64,000 nt of DNA, taken from contig PLSD01000053.1 in the NCBI GenBank assembly GCA_003164135.1, positions 22,326 to 86,325 of the forward strand. Reading direction: 5' to 3'. The DNA is from Acetobacteraceae bacterium. Lineage in GTDB: Bacteria > Pseudomonadota > Alphaproteobacteria > Acetobacterales > Acetobacteraceae. This document shows positions 16,223 to 25,081 of the stretch, in pieces. Position 1 is the first letter of the stretch, and each line of letters opens with the position of its first letter. Under the pieces are notes generated by a model, which was not told the origin of the DNA, searched no databases, and saw nothing but the letters and a program-made list of their open reading frames with translations. The translations under genes were made by a program, and so were the position numbers.

Positions 16223-18625
16223 CTAGCCCTGGTCGAGCTTGAACCAGCCGGTGAATTTGTCGCGCCGCGTTGTCTCGGAAAGAAAATAAGCATCGTTACC
16301 GCCATAGTATTCCGGCTCGACCTCGTTGATAATGATGCCATGCGGACGGTTCAGAGTGTCAATCAATTCATTATGAATGTTTAAGGCCCGCCGTGACGTA
16401 TGCGAAATACTGATGACCGAGAGGATGAGATCGGCGAAGCTGCCGAGGATCAGACCGTCGGACACGGTGGGCAAAGGCGGGCTGTCGATGACCACGTAGT
16501 CGAAATCCGCGCGCAGGCTCCGAAGTACCATCTGCAGCCGCTCCTCATTGAGCAGCTCCCGGCCAGGCAGAGACCTCGTTCCGGCGGAGAGAAATTTAAA
16601 ATTCTCTTCTGGCCAATTGTGAAGTTCCGGGCAGACGCCGCTATCCAGCCAGTCGAGGAGGCCGGGGCTGTTGCCAAAGCGCAGCAGCCCCCGCAGGCGG
16701 CTGAGATGCGGATCGGCATCCACGAGCACGACGCGCTTACCATTGCCGCACAGGCCTTTCGCGAGATTGGCGGCGATCGTCGTCTTGCCGTCCTCCTTGC
16801 TGGGAGAGATGATGAGGATCACCATCGGCTGGCCCGGCGTGCCGGTGAGGGAGATGGAGCGGCACAGGATGCGGAATGATTCCGAGAACGGGCTGCGCCC
16901 CACGGCACCAAATATGCTGGCGGTGATGGCGCCTTTGGTCTGCCGCGGTATGGCGGCATAGACTGGACGCGAAACGGCGAGGCGGATCTGCTCCTCGCTC
17001 TCGAACCGGCCGGAGAAGGCGCGGCGCCCGAGCGTGAGGCCAACGCCGATGACGAGACCGGTGAGCGCGCCGAGCAGCACTGTCACCATCACTTTCGGAG
17101 AGGTCGGTCTCAGTGGCATGTCAGCCGGTGTGACGATGCGGGTATTGATGATGGTGGCGGCCTTGGAAACCTGCGCCTCCTCCTGCTTCTCCATCAGCAG
17201 CACGTAGAGCTGGCCAAGCACTTCGGTGGAGCGTTGCAGGGAGATGACCTTCAGCGATTCTGCCGGCATCTGCTTGATCTGGTCCTGGAACTTACCGATG
17301 ATCTGGTCGAGATTGGCGAGATTCTTGTCGGCGGCGGCCAGATCGTTGTTAACCGTGTCGCGGATAGCGTTCTTCAACTCAATCACTTGCGCCTGCTCGA
17401 TCTGCACATTCTGCGAGGCAGCGGTAAACTGCGCCTGCAGATCGCTCAGCTTCAACTCCTCGTTGGAGAGGCTGGTGGTGAGCGCCGAGAGCACCGTGTC
17501 GTTGGTCTGACTGACCAGATAAGGATTCAGCGTGCCGTGGGAGTCCCGCAGCTCGCCGGCGAGTTGTTTCAATGCATCGCGCTGCAATTGCAGGGTAGTT
17601 TGCTGTGTCTGGTATTGCGCCAGCTGGTTGAGAAGGCTCTGGGCGTTCTGCGGCACGTCGAGGATGCCTGTCTGCGACTGGTATGTGGCAAGATTCTGAT
17701 CGGCCTCGGAAAGCTCGGTGCTGACATTTTTCAGCTGGTCGCTGACAAAATCCTCGGTCGTTGAGGCGGATTGCGTCTTCCAGGAGAGCTGGGTGGCGAT
17801 ATAGTCCTGCATCACCTGGTTGACGAAGAGCTGCGCCTGATACGGATTGGCCCAGCGGAATTGCAGGAAAGCAATCTGCGTGGGCTGGATGGCAGAGCCG
17901 CCGGCATCGACGGAGAGGGCGCCGCTCTGCAGCGCCTGGGCGAGCGCGGTGGGAGAGATGATGGTCAGGTCATAGGTTTTTCCTGGCATGGGCTGATAGC
18001 CGGGGCCGGCTGGCTGGATCAGCATCTGCACACCGTTGCCGGCGGCAGGCTTACCGAGCTGGCCGGCGAGAATGTGGCGAGCATGGCTGAACCAGGAAGA
18101 GGCTGAATACAGATCGTAATTTCCGTTCTCGCCGATAACGAGCCGGTAGCTGCCGGGTGTGGAGGCGTAGAGCGCCTGCAACGTGTCCGGGCCAGGAGCG
18201 AAGCCGGTGGTGTTCCCATGGTCGTATAGGCGCCAGCGCCAGTAGGTGAGCGGCGGCGTGCCGGCTGGGTTGATCTGCGCATTGAGCCCGGTTTCCAGCA
18301 CCGCGTGTTCCACCAGCGCACCGGCGGTGATCAGCTCGATCTGCGTTTCGACATCGCTTTCCGTTGCGTAGTCGCTGAGGAAATTCAGCCCGTTGCCATC
18401 GCCCGGCGCCGCCGCCGCTGTGCTGTGCGCGTCGCCCAGATAGAGCGCGCCGTTGGCGGTGAATTGTGGCGTCGCTAGCAGCGTGTGCAGCAGCGCCATC
18501 AGCGTGGTCGCGGCCACGATCGCCGCGATGAGTCCCGCCTGGCGCCTCAGGCTTTGCACGATCTGGGCAATGTCGATCGTGTCGTATGTGGCAGCGGGCA
18601 AGGTGACCGGCAGTTTGCTGGACAA
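16223..18625 (-). CDS. Wzc-type polysaccharide co-polymerase with tyrosine autokinase domain
   Basis: This 800-residue protein joins a Wzz-type chain-length part to a BY-kinase. The first membrane helix is near residue 33 (AAIVAATTLMALLH), a long coiled periplasmic part with many Gln repeats spans about 250-470, and the second helix is near 520 (VMVTVLLGALTGLVIGVG). The kinase part has Walker A SPSKEDGKTTIAANLA near 610, Walker A' VVLVDADPHLSR and Walker B DYVVIDSPPL. The C-terminal tail has only a few tyrosines (EPEYYGGNDAYF) and is short on the usual tyrosine cluster. It sets polymer length together with the Wza-like protein encoded 9 nt upstream. Confidence 0.92.
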   Translation of the reverse strand: MSSKLPVTLPAATYDTIDIAQIVQSLRRQAGLIAAIVAATTLMALLHTLLATPQFTANGALYLGDAHSTAAAAPGDGNGLNFLSDYATESDVETQIELITAGALVEHAVLETGLNAQINPAGTPPLTYWRWRLYDHGNTTGFAPGPDTLQALYASTPGSYRLVIGENGNYDLYSASSWFSHARHILAGQLGKPAAGNGVQMLIQPAGPGYQPMPGKTYDLTIISPTALAQALQSGALSVDAGGSAIQPTQIAFLQFRWANPYQAQLFVNQVMQDYIATQLSWKTQSASTTEDFVSDQLKNVSTELSEADQNLATYQSQTGILDVPQNAQSLLNQLAQYQTQQTTLQLQRDALKQLAGELRDSHGTLNPYLVSQTNDTVLSALTTSLSNEELKLSDLQAQFTAASQNVQIEQAQVIELKNAIRDTVNNDLAAADKNLANLDQIIGKFQDQIKQMPAESLKVISLQRSTEVLGQLYVLLMEKQEEAQVSKAATIINTRIVTPADMPLRPTSPKVMVTVLLGALTGLVIGVGLTLGRRAFSGRFESEEQIRLAVSRPVYAAIPRQTKGAITASIFGAVGRSPFSESFRILCRSISLTGTPGQPMVILIISPSKEDGKTTIAANLAKGLCGNGKRVVLVDADPHLSRLRGLLRFGNSPGLLDWLDSGVCPELHNWPEENFKFLSAGTRSLPGRELLNEERLQMVLRSLRADFDYVVIDSPPLPTVSDGLILGSFADLILSVISISHTSRRALNIHNELIDTLNRPHGIIINEVEPEYYGGNDAYFLSETTRRDKFTGWFKLDQG

Positions 18626-18634
18626 TTCGGCCTC

Positions 18635-19750
18635 CTAATTATGGCGCGACAGATAGGCGATGGACACGAACGGATTCAGCACGCCCGAGATGGTCTGCAG
18701 CGAGGGCAGCAGATCTGTGAGCACCTGATTCCAGGTGCCGACGCCGTTGGGCGGTACGAACACGATGTCACCAGGCTGCAGTGCGAAAGGTACGGCCTCG
18801 CCCCGCAGGATTTTCGCGGCATCGACGATCATGAAATCCGCGCTGGCGCCGTGCGAGCGGATCACCCGCACCTGCGAGAGTTCCGCGATGGTGTAGTTCT
18901 GCAGGTCGAGATCAGCGACGCTGAGTGCCTGCAGCAGCGAAAGTGCGCCGGACTGGAACGGCACCGCGCCGGGCTTGCCGACGGCGCCGAACACGAACGC
19001 ATCCTCGGCGCTGGAAGCGGGAATCACCACCGTGTCGCCAGGTGCCAGCGTGATGTCCTGCGAGAGATCGCCCTCGGCCAGCAGTGCGTGGAAATCGACC
19101 GGCAGTTTTTGGGAATCCTGCACCACATAGGCTTGGTATAAATCGGCGTTGGTGAAATCAACGCTGCCGCCAAGTGACAAAGCGTCCAGCAGCGAAAGCT
19201 CATGGCCGGGATATTTGACGCCGGGTGAGCTGAACGCACCGAGCAGATAGTAGCGCAGGCTTTGCGCGGCAACGAGTTGGATGGTAACGTTGGGATTATT
19301 GACATAAGCCGCATAGGCCGTGTTGATCTTCTGTTGCGCGTCGCCGATGGCCAGGCCCCCGACATTAATGTTGCCGACCAGCGGCAGGCTTACCGTGCCG
19401 TCGCTGGTGACCATTACACCGCCCAGCCCGCCGGTGACGCCCTGCTGCGGCGCCGACAATTCCGGATGCATATAGACGGAGACGGAAATGATGTCATCCG
19501 GCCCGAGCTGGTAGGGGGCCTGCGCGCCGGCATTCGGCGGTGGCATTTGCTGGCTGACGGGGAGTATTTGCTGGTCCGCCGAAACGACTGCCGAACTGGC
19601 CAATGCTGAGGCGCTGACGCTGTGCGGTGCCAGCGGTGCGCCGTCACACGCCGAGAGCACGGCGCAGGCAAGAAGAACAATCAGGACGTGCAACAAAAGG
19701 CGCTGCGCGACAGAAAGGTAATTGAGTGTGCCGGATGTCTCAAAATTCAT
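18635..19750 (-). CDS. Wza-type polysaccharide export lipoprotein
   Basis: This 371-residue protein has a signal peptide ending in a lipobox (CAVLSAC), so it is expected to be an outer-membrane lipoprotein. The polysaccharide-export (PES) domain begins at YQLGPDDIISVSVYMHPEL. SLBB-type repeats follow, at YYLLGAFSSPGVKYPG and AFVFGAVGKPGAVPFQ. Wza-like proteins form the outer-membrane channel for the finished polymer. An internal ATG at 19750 is chosen because it places the signal peptide close to the N-terminus. It is the first gene of the minus-strand export operon and is divergent from the polymerase gene at 19999, with an AT-rich 248-bp gap between them that probably holds both promoters. 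Confidence 0.88.
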   Translation of the reverse strand: MNFETSGTLNYLSVAQRLLLHVLIVLLACAVLSACDGAPLAPHSVSASALASSAVVSADQQILPVSQQMPPPNAGAQAPYQLGPDDIISVSVYMHPELSAPQQGVTGGLGGVMVTSDGTVSLPLVGNINVGGLAIGDAQQKINTAYAAYVNNPNVTIQLVAAQSLRYYLLGAFSSPGVKYPGHELSLLDALSLGGSVDFTNADLYQAYVVQDSQKLPVDFHALLAEGDLSQDITLAPGDTVVIPASSAEDAFVFGAVGKPGAVPFQSGALSLLQALSVADLDLQNYTIAELSQVRVIRSHGASADFMIVDAAKILRGEAVPFALQPGDIVFVPPNGVGTWNQVLTDLLPSLQTISGVLNPFVSIAYLSRHN

Positions 19751-19998
19751 ACTGATACCGCCGCTTTTCCGTATGTTACGGGAGAGCATCGCATAGTCCG
19801 TTGCGGCAATAAAGAAAAAAATCGTACCGAAGTATAAACATTTAATGATTTCTGCGGGAAGCGAGTCATGAATTTTATTGAAGTGCCAGCTTAATCTTGT
19901 TAAGCCTGCCCTACGCGTGCAGCTGCTGGGCGGCTCATGTTACATCTCTATTTTGGCAATGTTACCTGCCTGTTGGGTGAAGCGGTGGATAAGCCATT

Positions 19999-21429
19999 AT
20001 GACCGCGTTCGGACTCTGTTTTCTGCCGTTCTGCCTGTATTTTTGGCGCCAGCCCGTGCGTCTGCTGGAGCTGGTGATGGTGGGCGCGGTGTTCGCGGCA
20101 GCCGCAGTGGTGGTAATGGGCGGCTATGGCGTGATGCCGCCGCTCGTGCCGGCGGCCTTGTTCCTCAACCTGATCCTGCTCCAACTCTGTTTGGGCGTGC
20201 GTTATCCGGCGGAGCGTACCGTGCTGGCGGTGATGGCGCCGTTCATCGCCGTGGTGGCCGGCGCCATCATCAGCTCCTTCCTCATGCCGCGTCTGTTCGA
20301 GGGCGAGATCCTCGTCTGGCCGCAAAAAATGTCGGGCTTGCCGGCGCTCACGCCGCTGGCACCGAATTCCGGGAATTATACGCAGGACATGTACTTGCTC
20401 GTCAACGCCTCACTGGCGGTAGCGGCGTCCTTCTATCTCACGCGTGATGGCTTCGCGCCGCGACGGCTGCTGGATGTATATTTTTTCAGCGGCCTGCTGG
20501 TGGTGTTCATCGCCGTCTGGCAATTCGCGAGCAATACACTACATGTCTGGTATCCAACCGACTTCTTCCTCTCCAATCCAGGCTGGGCGCTGCTTTCCAA
20601 CGAAAGCTTGGGGTCGCTCACGCGCCTCAACGGCCCGTTCAGCGAACCGTCGGCGCTGGCTGGTTATCTGTGCGGCTCCGTAGCCGCGGCTGCTTGGGTG
20701 ATTTTCAATGGCGACAAGGCACTCCTGCCTCGTTTCACGCTGGTGCTTGGTCTTGGCATCATCCTGCTCTGCACCGCCGCTACCGGCTACCTGACTCTGG
20801 CCATCTTGTGCGGGCTGCTGCTGCTGCGCACCTTCTTCGCCGCCAGCCCGGCAACGCGCAGGCGTGTGCTGAGCGGCACCGTTATCGCCGGCGCGCTCGC
20901 GGCACTCGCGATCGCAACGGTTCCGCTGGCAGCACCAGGCGTGGCGAATGAGGCGCAGACCATCTTCACCTCCACGGTGAACAAGCAGCAATCCGACTCC
21001 TATGCCGACCGCACCATGGCTGACCGCGACGCGCTGCGTGCCATGGTGGCCAGTGACGGGCTGGGGGTGGGCTGGGGTAGCGACCGCTCCTCCAGCCTGG
21101 GGCCGGGGCTGTGCGCGGCCATCGGCGTCTGGGGTATTCTCGGTCTGCTTTGGTTTTCTGTTGGTATTTTCAGGCATGTTGCCATCGCCCACCGGCTGGC
21201 AGATGACGGCAGCCGGGCCGTGATGCACGGGTGCAGCGCCGGGCTGCTGGGCACGCTGACCGCAACGATGCTCTCGGGCCCCACTTTGACCTCGCCGGAT
21301 TTTTATCTGCTATTGGCTTTGCTGGTTGCCACCGCGGCGCGGGTGCGCCAGCAGGCGCGGGCGGTACCGCGGCCGGCGGAGCAAACGCCGCGCGCGCGAT
21401 TCGGTATCGCCACGACGATGAAAGGGTGA
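19999..21429 (+). CDS. Wzy-like O-antigen/EPS polymerase
   Basis: The 476-residue protein is almost entirely membrane helices (about 11) with one large periplasmic loop (about residues 115-220) and ends in a charged tail. The loop includes NGPFSEPSALAGYLCG and a later DGLGVGWGSDRSSS segment, resembling O-antigen ligase/polymerase family proteins. It would polymerise repeat units on the periplasmic face. It starts an operon with two glycosyltransferase genes, with 4 nt to the next one. Sequence conservation in this family is low, so polymerase versus ligase is decided by context: Wzx, Wzc and Wza are all present here. Confidence 0.8.
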   Translation: MTAFGLCFLPFCLYFWRQPVRLLELVMVGAVFAAAAVVVMGGYGVMPPLVPAALFLNLILLQLCLGVRYPAERTVLAVMAPFIAVVAGAIISSFLMPRLFEGEILVWPQKMSGLPALTPLAPNSGNYTQDMYLLVNASLAVAASFYLTRDGFAPRRLLDVYFFSGLLVVFIAVWQFASNTLHVWYPTDFFLSNPGWALLSNESLGSLTRLNGPFSEPSALAGYLCGSVAAAAWVIFNGDKALLPRFTLVLGLGIILLCTAATGYLTLAILCGLLLLRTFFAASPATRRRVLSGTVIAGALAALAIATVPLAAPGVANEAQTIFTSTVNKQQSDSYADRTMADRDALRAMVASDGLGVGWGSDRSSSLGPGLCAAIGVWGILGLLWFSVGIFRHVAIAHRLADDGSRAVMHGCSAGLLGTLTATMLSGPTLTSPDFYLLLALLVATAARVRQQARAVPRPAEQTPRARFGIATTMKG

Positions 21430-21433
21430 AGCT

Positions 21434-22498
21434 GTGCAGCCACTCTACGTCAATGGCAGATTCGTCACGCAAGGCCTCTCCGGCGTGCAGCGCTTTGCCA
21501 CCGAGATCAGTCGCGCGCTGCTGGCGCTTGAAGGCGCCGGCGCGCGGCTGCTGGTGCCGGCGGGGGGGGCGCAGCTCTGGCCCGGTGCTCGGGAGACGGG
21601 GCGGCTGCACGGCCAGGCTTGGGAGCAATGCGAGCTGCCATGCCAGGCGCGCGACGGCATCCTGGTCAATCTCGGCAACACCGCACCGCTGCTGGCGCGC
21701 CGCCAACTGCTCGTCATCCACGATGCTGGCGTGTACAGCACGCCCGAGGCCTATTCCTGGAAATTCCGGACCTGGTACAAAACCATGCAGGTGGCGCTTA
21801 TCCGCTGCGGCATGCCCGTCGTCACCGTTTCGGAATTTTCCCGAGCGGAAATCATGCGGCACCTGCCGGTGCGGGCGGGGCAGGTCAGCGTGATGCCCGA
21901 GGGCGCCGACCATGTCCAGCGCATCGTGCCGGACGCCGCCACGCTGCACCAGTTCGGGTTGGTACGTGGCCGTTACGTGCTTGCGGTCGGCAACCTCGCC
22001 GCGCACAAGAATCTTCCAGCACTGGCGCTGCTTGCCGAACGGTTGCGCGCGCAGGGGATGCGGCTGGTGGTAGCCGGCAATGTGCTGGGCCGTGCCTTCA
22101 GCGCCGCCGGCGGGCAGCATCTGCCGGCAGCGGCGCATTATATCGGCCGTGTTACGGATTCGCAGCTCAAGGCGCTTTACGAGGCCGCTTGCTGTTTCGT
22201 GTTCCCCTCGCGCTACGAAGGATTCGGCCTGCCAGCAGTGGAGGCGATGGCGAGCGGTTGCCCGGTGGTTGCCGCCAGCATCCCGGCGCTGCACGAAACC
22301 TGCGGCGAGGCTGCCTTGTATTGCGATCCCGCCTCGCCGGACGATATCGCCGCGCAGGTTCTGCGGGTGTGTAACGATCCTGCCCTGCAGTCACGCCTCC
22401 GTGCAGCCGGAGACCGCCAAGCGGCCGGCATGACTTGGCTGCGCGCAGCGCTGGTGCTGCGGGACATCATTTCATCGCGTTACGGAGGTACGGCATGA
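21434..22498 (+). CDS. Glycosyltransferase family 4 (GT1/GT4 superfamily)
   Basis: The 354-residue product has the two-domain GT-B pattern. The N-terminal part opens with YVNGRFVTQGLSGVQRFATE, and the C-terminal donor domain has YVLAVGNLAAHKN near residue 178 and SRYEGFGLPAVEAMASG with the E-x7-E signature near residue 260. It would transfer a sugar from a nucleotide donor to the growing repeat unit on the cytoplasmic side. It is related in layout to mannosyltransferases of the WbaZ/MtfB type, but the donor is not known. Its stop overlaps the next start as ATGA. Confidence 0.88.
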   Translation: MQPLYVNGRFVTQGLSGVQRFATEISRALLALEGAGARLLVPAGGAQLWPGARETGRLHGQAWEQCELPCQARDGILVNLGNTAPLLARRQLLVIHDAGVYSTPEAYSWKFRTWYKTMQVALIRCGMPVVTVSEFSRAEIMRHLPVRAGQVSVMPEGADHVQRIVPDAATLHQFGLVRGRYVLAVGNLAAHKNLPALALLAERLRAQGMRLVVAGNVLGRAFSAAGGQHLPAAAHYIGRVTDSQLKALYEAACCFVFPSRYEGFGLPAVEAMASGCPVVAASIPALHETCGEAALYCDPASPDDIAAQVLRVCNDPALQSRLRAAGDRQAAGMTWLRAALVLRDIISSRYGGTA

Positions 22499-23691
22499 AA
22501 GTCGCGCTCGTGCATGAATGGCTGGAACATTATGCCGGCTCCGAGCGCGTGCTGGCGCAGATTCTGCGCTGCTTTCCGCAGGCGGATATCTTCGCCGTGG
22601 TGGATTTCCTGCCGGACTCCGAGCGCGGCTTCCTGGAGGGCCGCGCGGTGCAGACCAGCTTCATCCAGAGACTCCCGTTCGCGCGGAGACATTTTCGGAA
22701 TTATCTGCAACTGATGCCGTTGGCCATCGAGCAGTTCGACCTCACGGGCTATGATCTTGTGATTTCCAGCAATCATGCGGTGGCCAAGGGCGTACTGACC
22801 GGACCGAAACAGGTGCATGTCAGCTACGTGCACTCACCGATGCGCTACGCCTGGGATCTGCAGGCGCAATATCTGCGCGAGAGCGGGCTGGAGCGCGGGC
22901 CGAAAAGCCTGTATGTGCGCTGGCTGCTGCATAAGTTGCGCCTGTGGGACGCGAATTCCGCTAATGGCGTCGATCAGTTCATTGCCAATTCCAGCTATAT
23001 CGCGCGACGCATCCGCAAAACCTACCGGCGCGAGGCGCTCGTGGTTCCCCCTCCGGTGGCGGTGGAGGATTTTACGCCGGGGCAGGGCAGACGCGAGGGA
23101 TTCCTCGTCGTTTCTCGCTTTGTTCCGTACAAACGCGTGGAGCTGATCGCGCAGGCGTTTCGCGAGATGCCAGAGCATCAGCTCACCATTGTGGGTGCCG
23201 GCACCAACGCGCCGCTTGTCGCCAAGGCGGTGGAGGGGGCGCCCAACATCACGCTGCGTCCACCGGTACCGCACGCAGAGCTTGTGTCGTTGATGCGTTC
23301 CACCCGTGCCATGATTTTCGCCGCCGAGGAGGATTTCGGGATTACTATGGTCGAGGCGCAGGCCTGCGGTACGCCAGTGATCGCCTTTGGCGAAGGTGGC
23401 GCACGCGATATTTTCAGCGCCTCGACAGCAACGTCGCCGACCGGAATCCTGTTCGATGAACAGAGCGTGCCGTCGATCATCGGCGCGCTGTATCGCTTCG
23501 TGGCACAGGAACCGCACCTCACCGCCCCGCTCTGCCGCGCCAACGCGCTACGCTTCTCGGAAGATGCCTTTCGCGAACGTTTCATGGCCGCCGTCATGGC
23601 CGCGGCGGAGGCCAGCCGGCCGCGTGCAGGGATGTATCATGCAACCCCCGGTGCTGATGCGGATATGGAATATGCCGCAGTAGGCGAGTGA
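22495..23691 (+). CDS. Glycosyltransferase family 4, mannosyltransferase-like
   Basis: The 398-residue protein begins MKVALVHEWLEHYAGSERVL, a typical opening of GT4 transferases near EPS clusters. Its C-terminal domain has FLVVSRFVPYKRVEL near residue 200 and AAEEDFGITMVEAQACG near residue 280 with the E-x7-E pair. An upstream in-frame ATG at 22435 lies inside the preceding gene. The start at 22495 is preferred because it overlaps the previous stop (ATGA) and a GGAGG site lies just upstream. The family often uses GDP-mannose, which manC would supply, but that is inference. Confidence 0.88.
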   Translation: MKVALVHEWLEHYAGSERVLAQILRCFPQADIFAVVDFLPDSERGFLEGRAVQTSFIQRLPFARRHFRNYLQLMPLAIEQFDLTGYDLVISSNHAVAKGVLTGPKQVHVSYVHSPMRYAWDLQAQYLRESGLERGPKSLYVRWLLHKLRLWDANSANGVDQFIANSSYIARRIRKTYRREALVVPPPVAVEDFTPGQGRREGFLVVSRFVPYKRVELIAQAFREMPEHQLTIVGAGTNAPLVAKAVEGAPNITLRPPVPHAELVSLMRSTRAMIFAAEEDFGITMVEAQACGTPVIAFGEGGARDIFSASTATSPTGILFDEQSVPSIIGALYRFVAQEPHLTAPLCRANALRFSEDAFRERFMAAVMAAAEASRPRAGMYHATPGADADMEYAAVGE

Positions 23692-23835
23692 AGAATTCCA
23701 TTTTATTTAGTGCAATGTTTCGACAAATACGTTAATACTGCTGGAGAGAAACGGGATTGTCTGGCCGCGTGGAAGCTGCTGCCGGCGAGCCCGGAGGGAT
23801 TTGGTTGTTGATCTTCTGAAGTCGTGGAGTACACC

Positions 23836-24006
23836 ATGCCCGCCGATTCATTGAAGTCCGAAGCCGAGCTTCGCGCCGGCGTCATCGACCGGCTCATCGC
23901 TGCCTCGCTACGCGAGGGCGGACCAGCGCGGGAAGCCATGCTGGAGAACTGGCGCCGCCTCGGCACACCGCCCCATTTCCGTTCCGACGCGGCAGGAAAA
24001 GCCTGA
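23836..24006 (+). CDS. Small hypothetical protein
   Basis: A 56-residue ORF (MPADSLKSEAELRAGVIDRL to DAAGKA) with GGAG about 7 nt before the ATG. It is charged, probably helical, without a signal peptide or membrane helix. It sits between the GT4 gene and the convergent dioxygenase gene, 7 nt from the latter's stop. I do not recognise it. The ribosome site and codon choice argue it is real; its small size argues caution. Confidence 0.45.
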   Translation: MPADSLKSEAELRAGVIDRLIAASLREGGPAREAMLENWRRLGTPPHFRSDAAGKA

Positions 24007-24013
24007 ACCGATT

Positions 24014-24808
24014 TTACGCCGGCGCGGCGGCAGGATCGGCTGTGGCACGCACCTTGGCGCGACCGGTGAGCTTGCGCAGCCAGCTGTCGGCATGCGGGTC
24101 ACCAAAATGGAACAAGGCGGTCGCGCGGATTACCTTTGGGTCGCATGGCTCGTTGGCATGCAGCGAGCGGTATCCCCAGAACAGATAGAGATTGCCCGGA
24201 ACAATCCGCACTTTAGTGAAACCCCCTTGGAGAGATTTGGCTTGGCAGCGGAAATGTTTTTGCGCGAATTGGTTGTCAACCAGCATCTTGTCAATGAGAT
24301 TGGCGAGATAAGTGGTGCGCACGCGGCGGTGATTTGGTTTCATCACGAGATCACCAGTCAACCCTTCTTGCGGGATGATAATGGGCAGCAGTGCAGTGAC
24401 GACATAGGAATCGTAATGAAAGAAATAGGCCTGCCGGAGTCCGGAGGTGCCACTCAGGCAGCGCAGCACTTGGTACATGGATTGTGAGGGTGCGGCGTGG
24501 CCGCGTCCATTTTCATAGACACGGTGCATGAAATTCAAAAAGCCGGGCGCAGCCCCGATGCGCTCAAGCAGCGTATCGGCAATCTCCGCTTTGCCGGTGA
24601 GCACGGCATATTCGCCGCCATTGCCATCGACGATTTCAACCACTATCTGGCGAAGCTGGGCGAGCGTGGTATCGTCGATATACGATGGAATCACCGCGAC
24701 GCCCGTGTGCTCGATCTCCTGAGTGAGCCGTGCCACGTCGTTGTCAGAAATATCCGGTATTTTCAGAACTTGGTCTACTTCAGTGACGGCACTGGAAATT
24801 TCGTTCAT
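24014..24808 (-). CDS. Phytanoyl-CoA dioxygenase (PhyH)-like 2-oxoglutarate/Fe(II) oxygenase
   Basis: The 264-residue protein has the facial triad expected of the PhyH fold: HYD at residues 131-133 and a distal histidine at 217 (YRSLHANEPCD), with an arginine at 228 (VIRATALFHFGD) to hold 2-oxoglutarate. Such enzymes hydroxylate lipids, sugars or small molecules. Within the EPS region it may modify a sugar or a lipid carrier, but no substrate can be named. The ATG at 24808 is chosen; the ORF stays open upstream through a proline run made by the G tract at 24852-24872, which is unlikely to be coding. The gene is isolated on its strand between two plus-strand transferase genes. Confidence 0.78.
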   Translation of the reverse strand: MNEISSAVTEVDQVLKIPDISDNDVARLTQEIEHTGVAVIPSYIDDTTLAQLRQIVVEIVDGNGGEYAVLTGKAEIADTLLERIGAAPGFLNFMHRVYENGRGHAAPSQSMYQVLRCLSGTSGLRQAYFFHYDSYVVTALLPIIIPQEGLTGDLVMKPNHRRVRTTYLANLIDKMLVDNQFAQKHFRCQAKSLQGGFTKVRIVPGNLYLFWGYRSLHANEPCDPKVIRATALFHFGDPHADSWLRKLTGRAKVRATADPAAAPA

Positions 24809-24851
24809 ATGATACCACGCCGGAAGAATTTTCCGCCGCCGCCGGCATAGC

Positions 24852-24872
24852 GGGGGGGGGGGGGGGGGGGGG
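24852..24872. repeat. Homopolymeric tract of 21 G (C on the dioxygenase coding strand)
   Basis: An unbroken run of 21 guanines lies 43 bases upstream of the dioxygenase start, in its leader or promoter. Tracts this long are prone to slipped-strand length change in replication and to sequencing error, so the count of 21 may not be exact. Confidence 0.9.
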
Positions 24873-25081
24873 ACGATGCATGAGGCCACGCGTGGACGGC
24901 AAAGCCGCCATGCGGTTGTGAGAGGAGTATATTTTAGAGCGGCTTGAAGATCAATTGATATTCGCAATTACTTGCCGCTTTCTCCTTTCTGCCGCGCCGC
25001 GCTTATGGTATGGTTTTCTTGGATGAAGATCGTCCGATGATTTGCCGGCCACGTAGGCCAATTCTGGTGGCAAGGAACCCG

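Noticed and set aside
24809..24967. N-terminal extension of the dioxygenase through a proline run
   Set aside because: The prolines come only from the G tract, there is no ribosome site for an upstream start, and the family begins near residue 1 of the shorter form.
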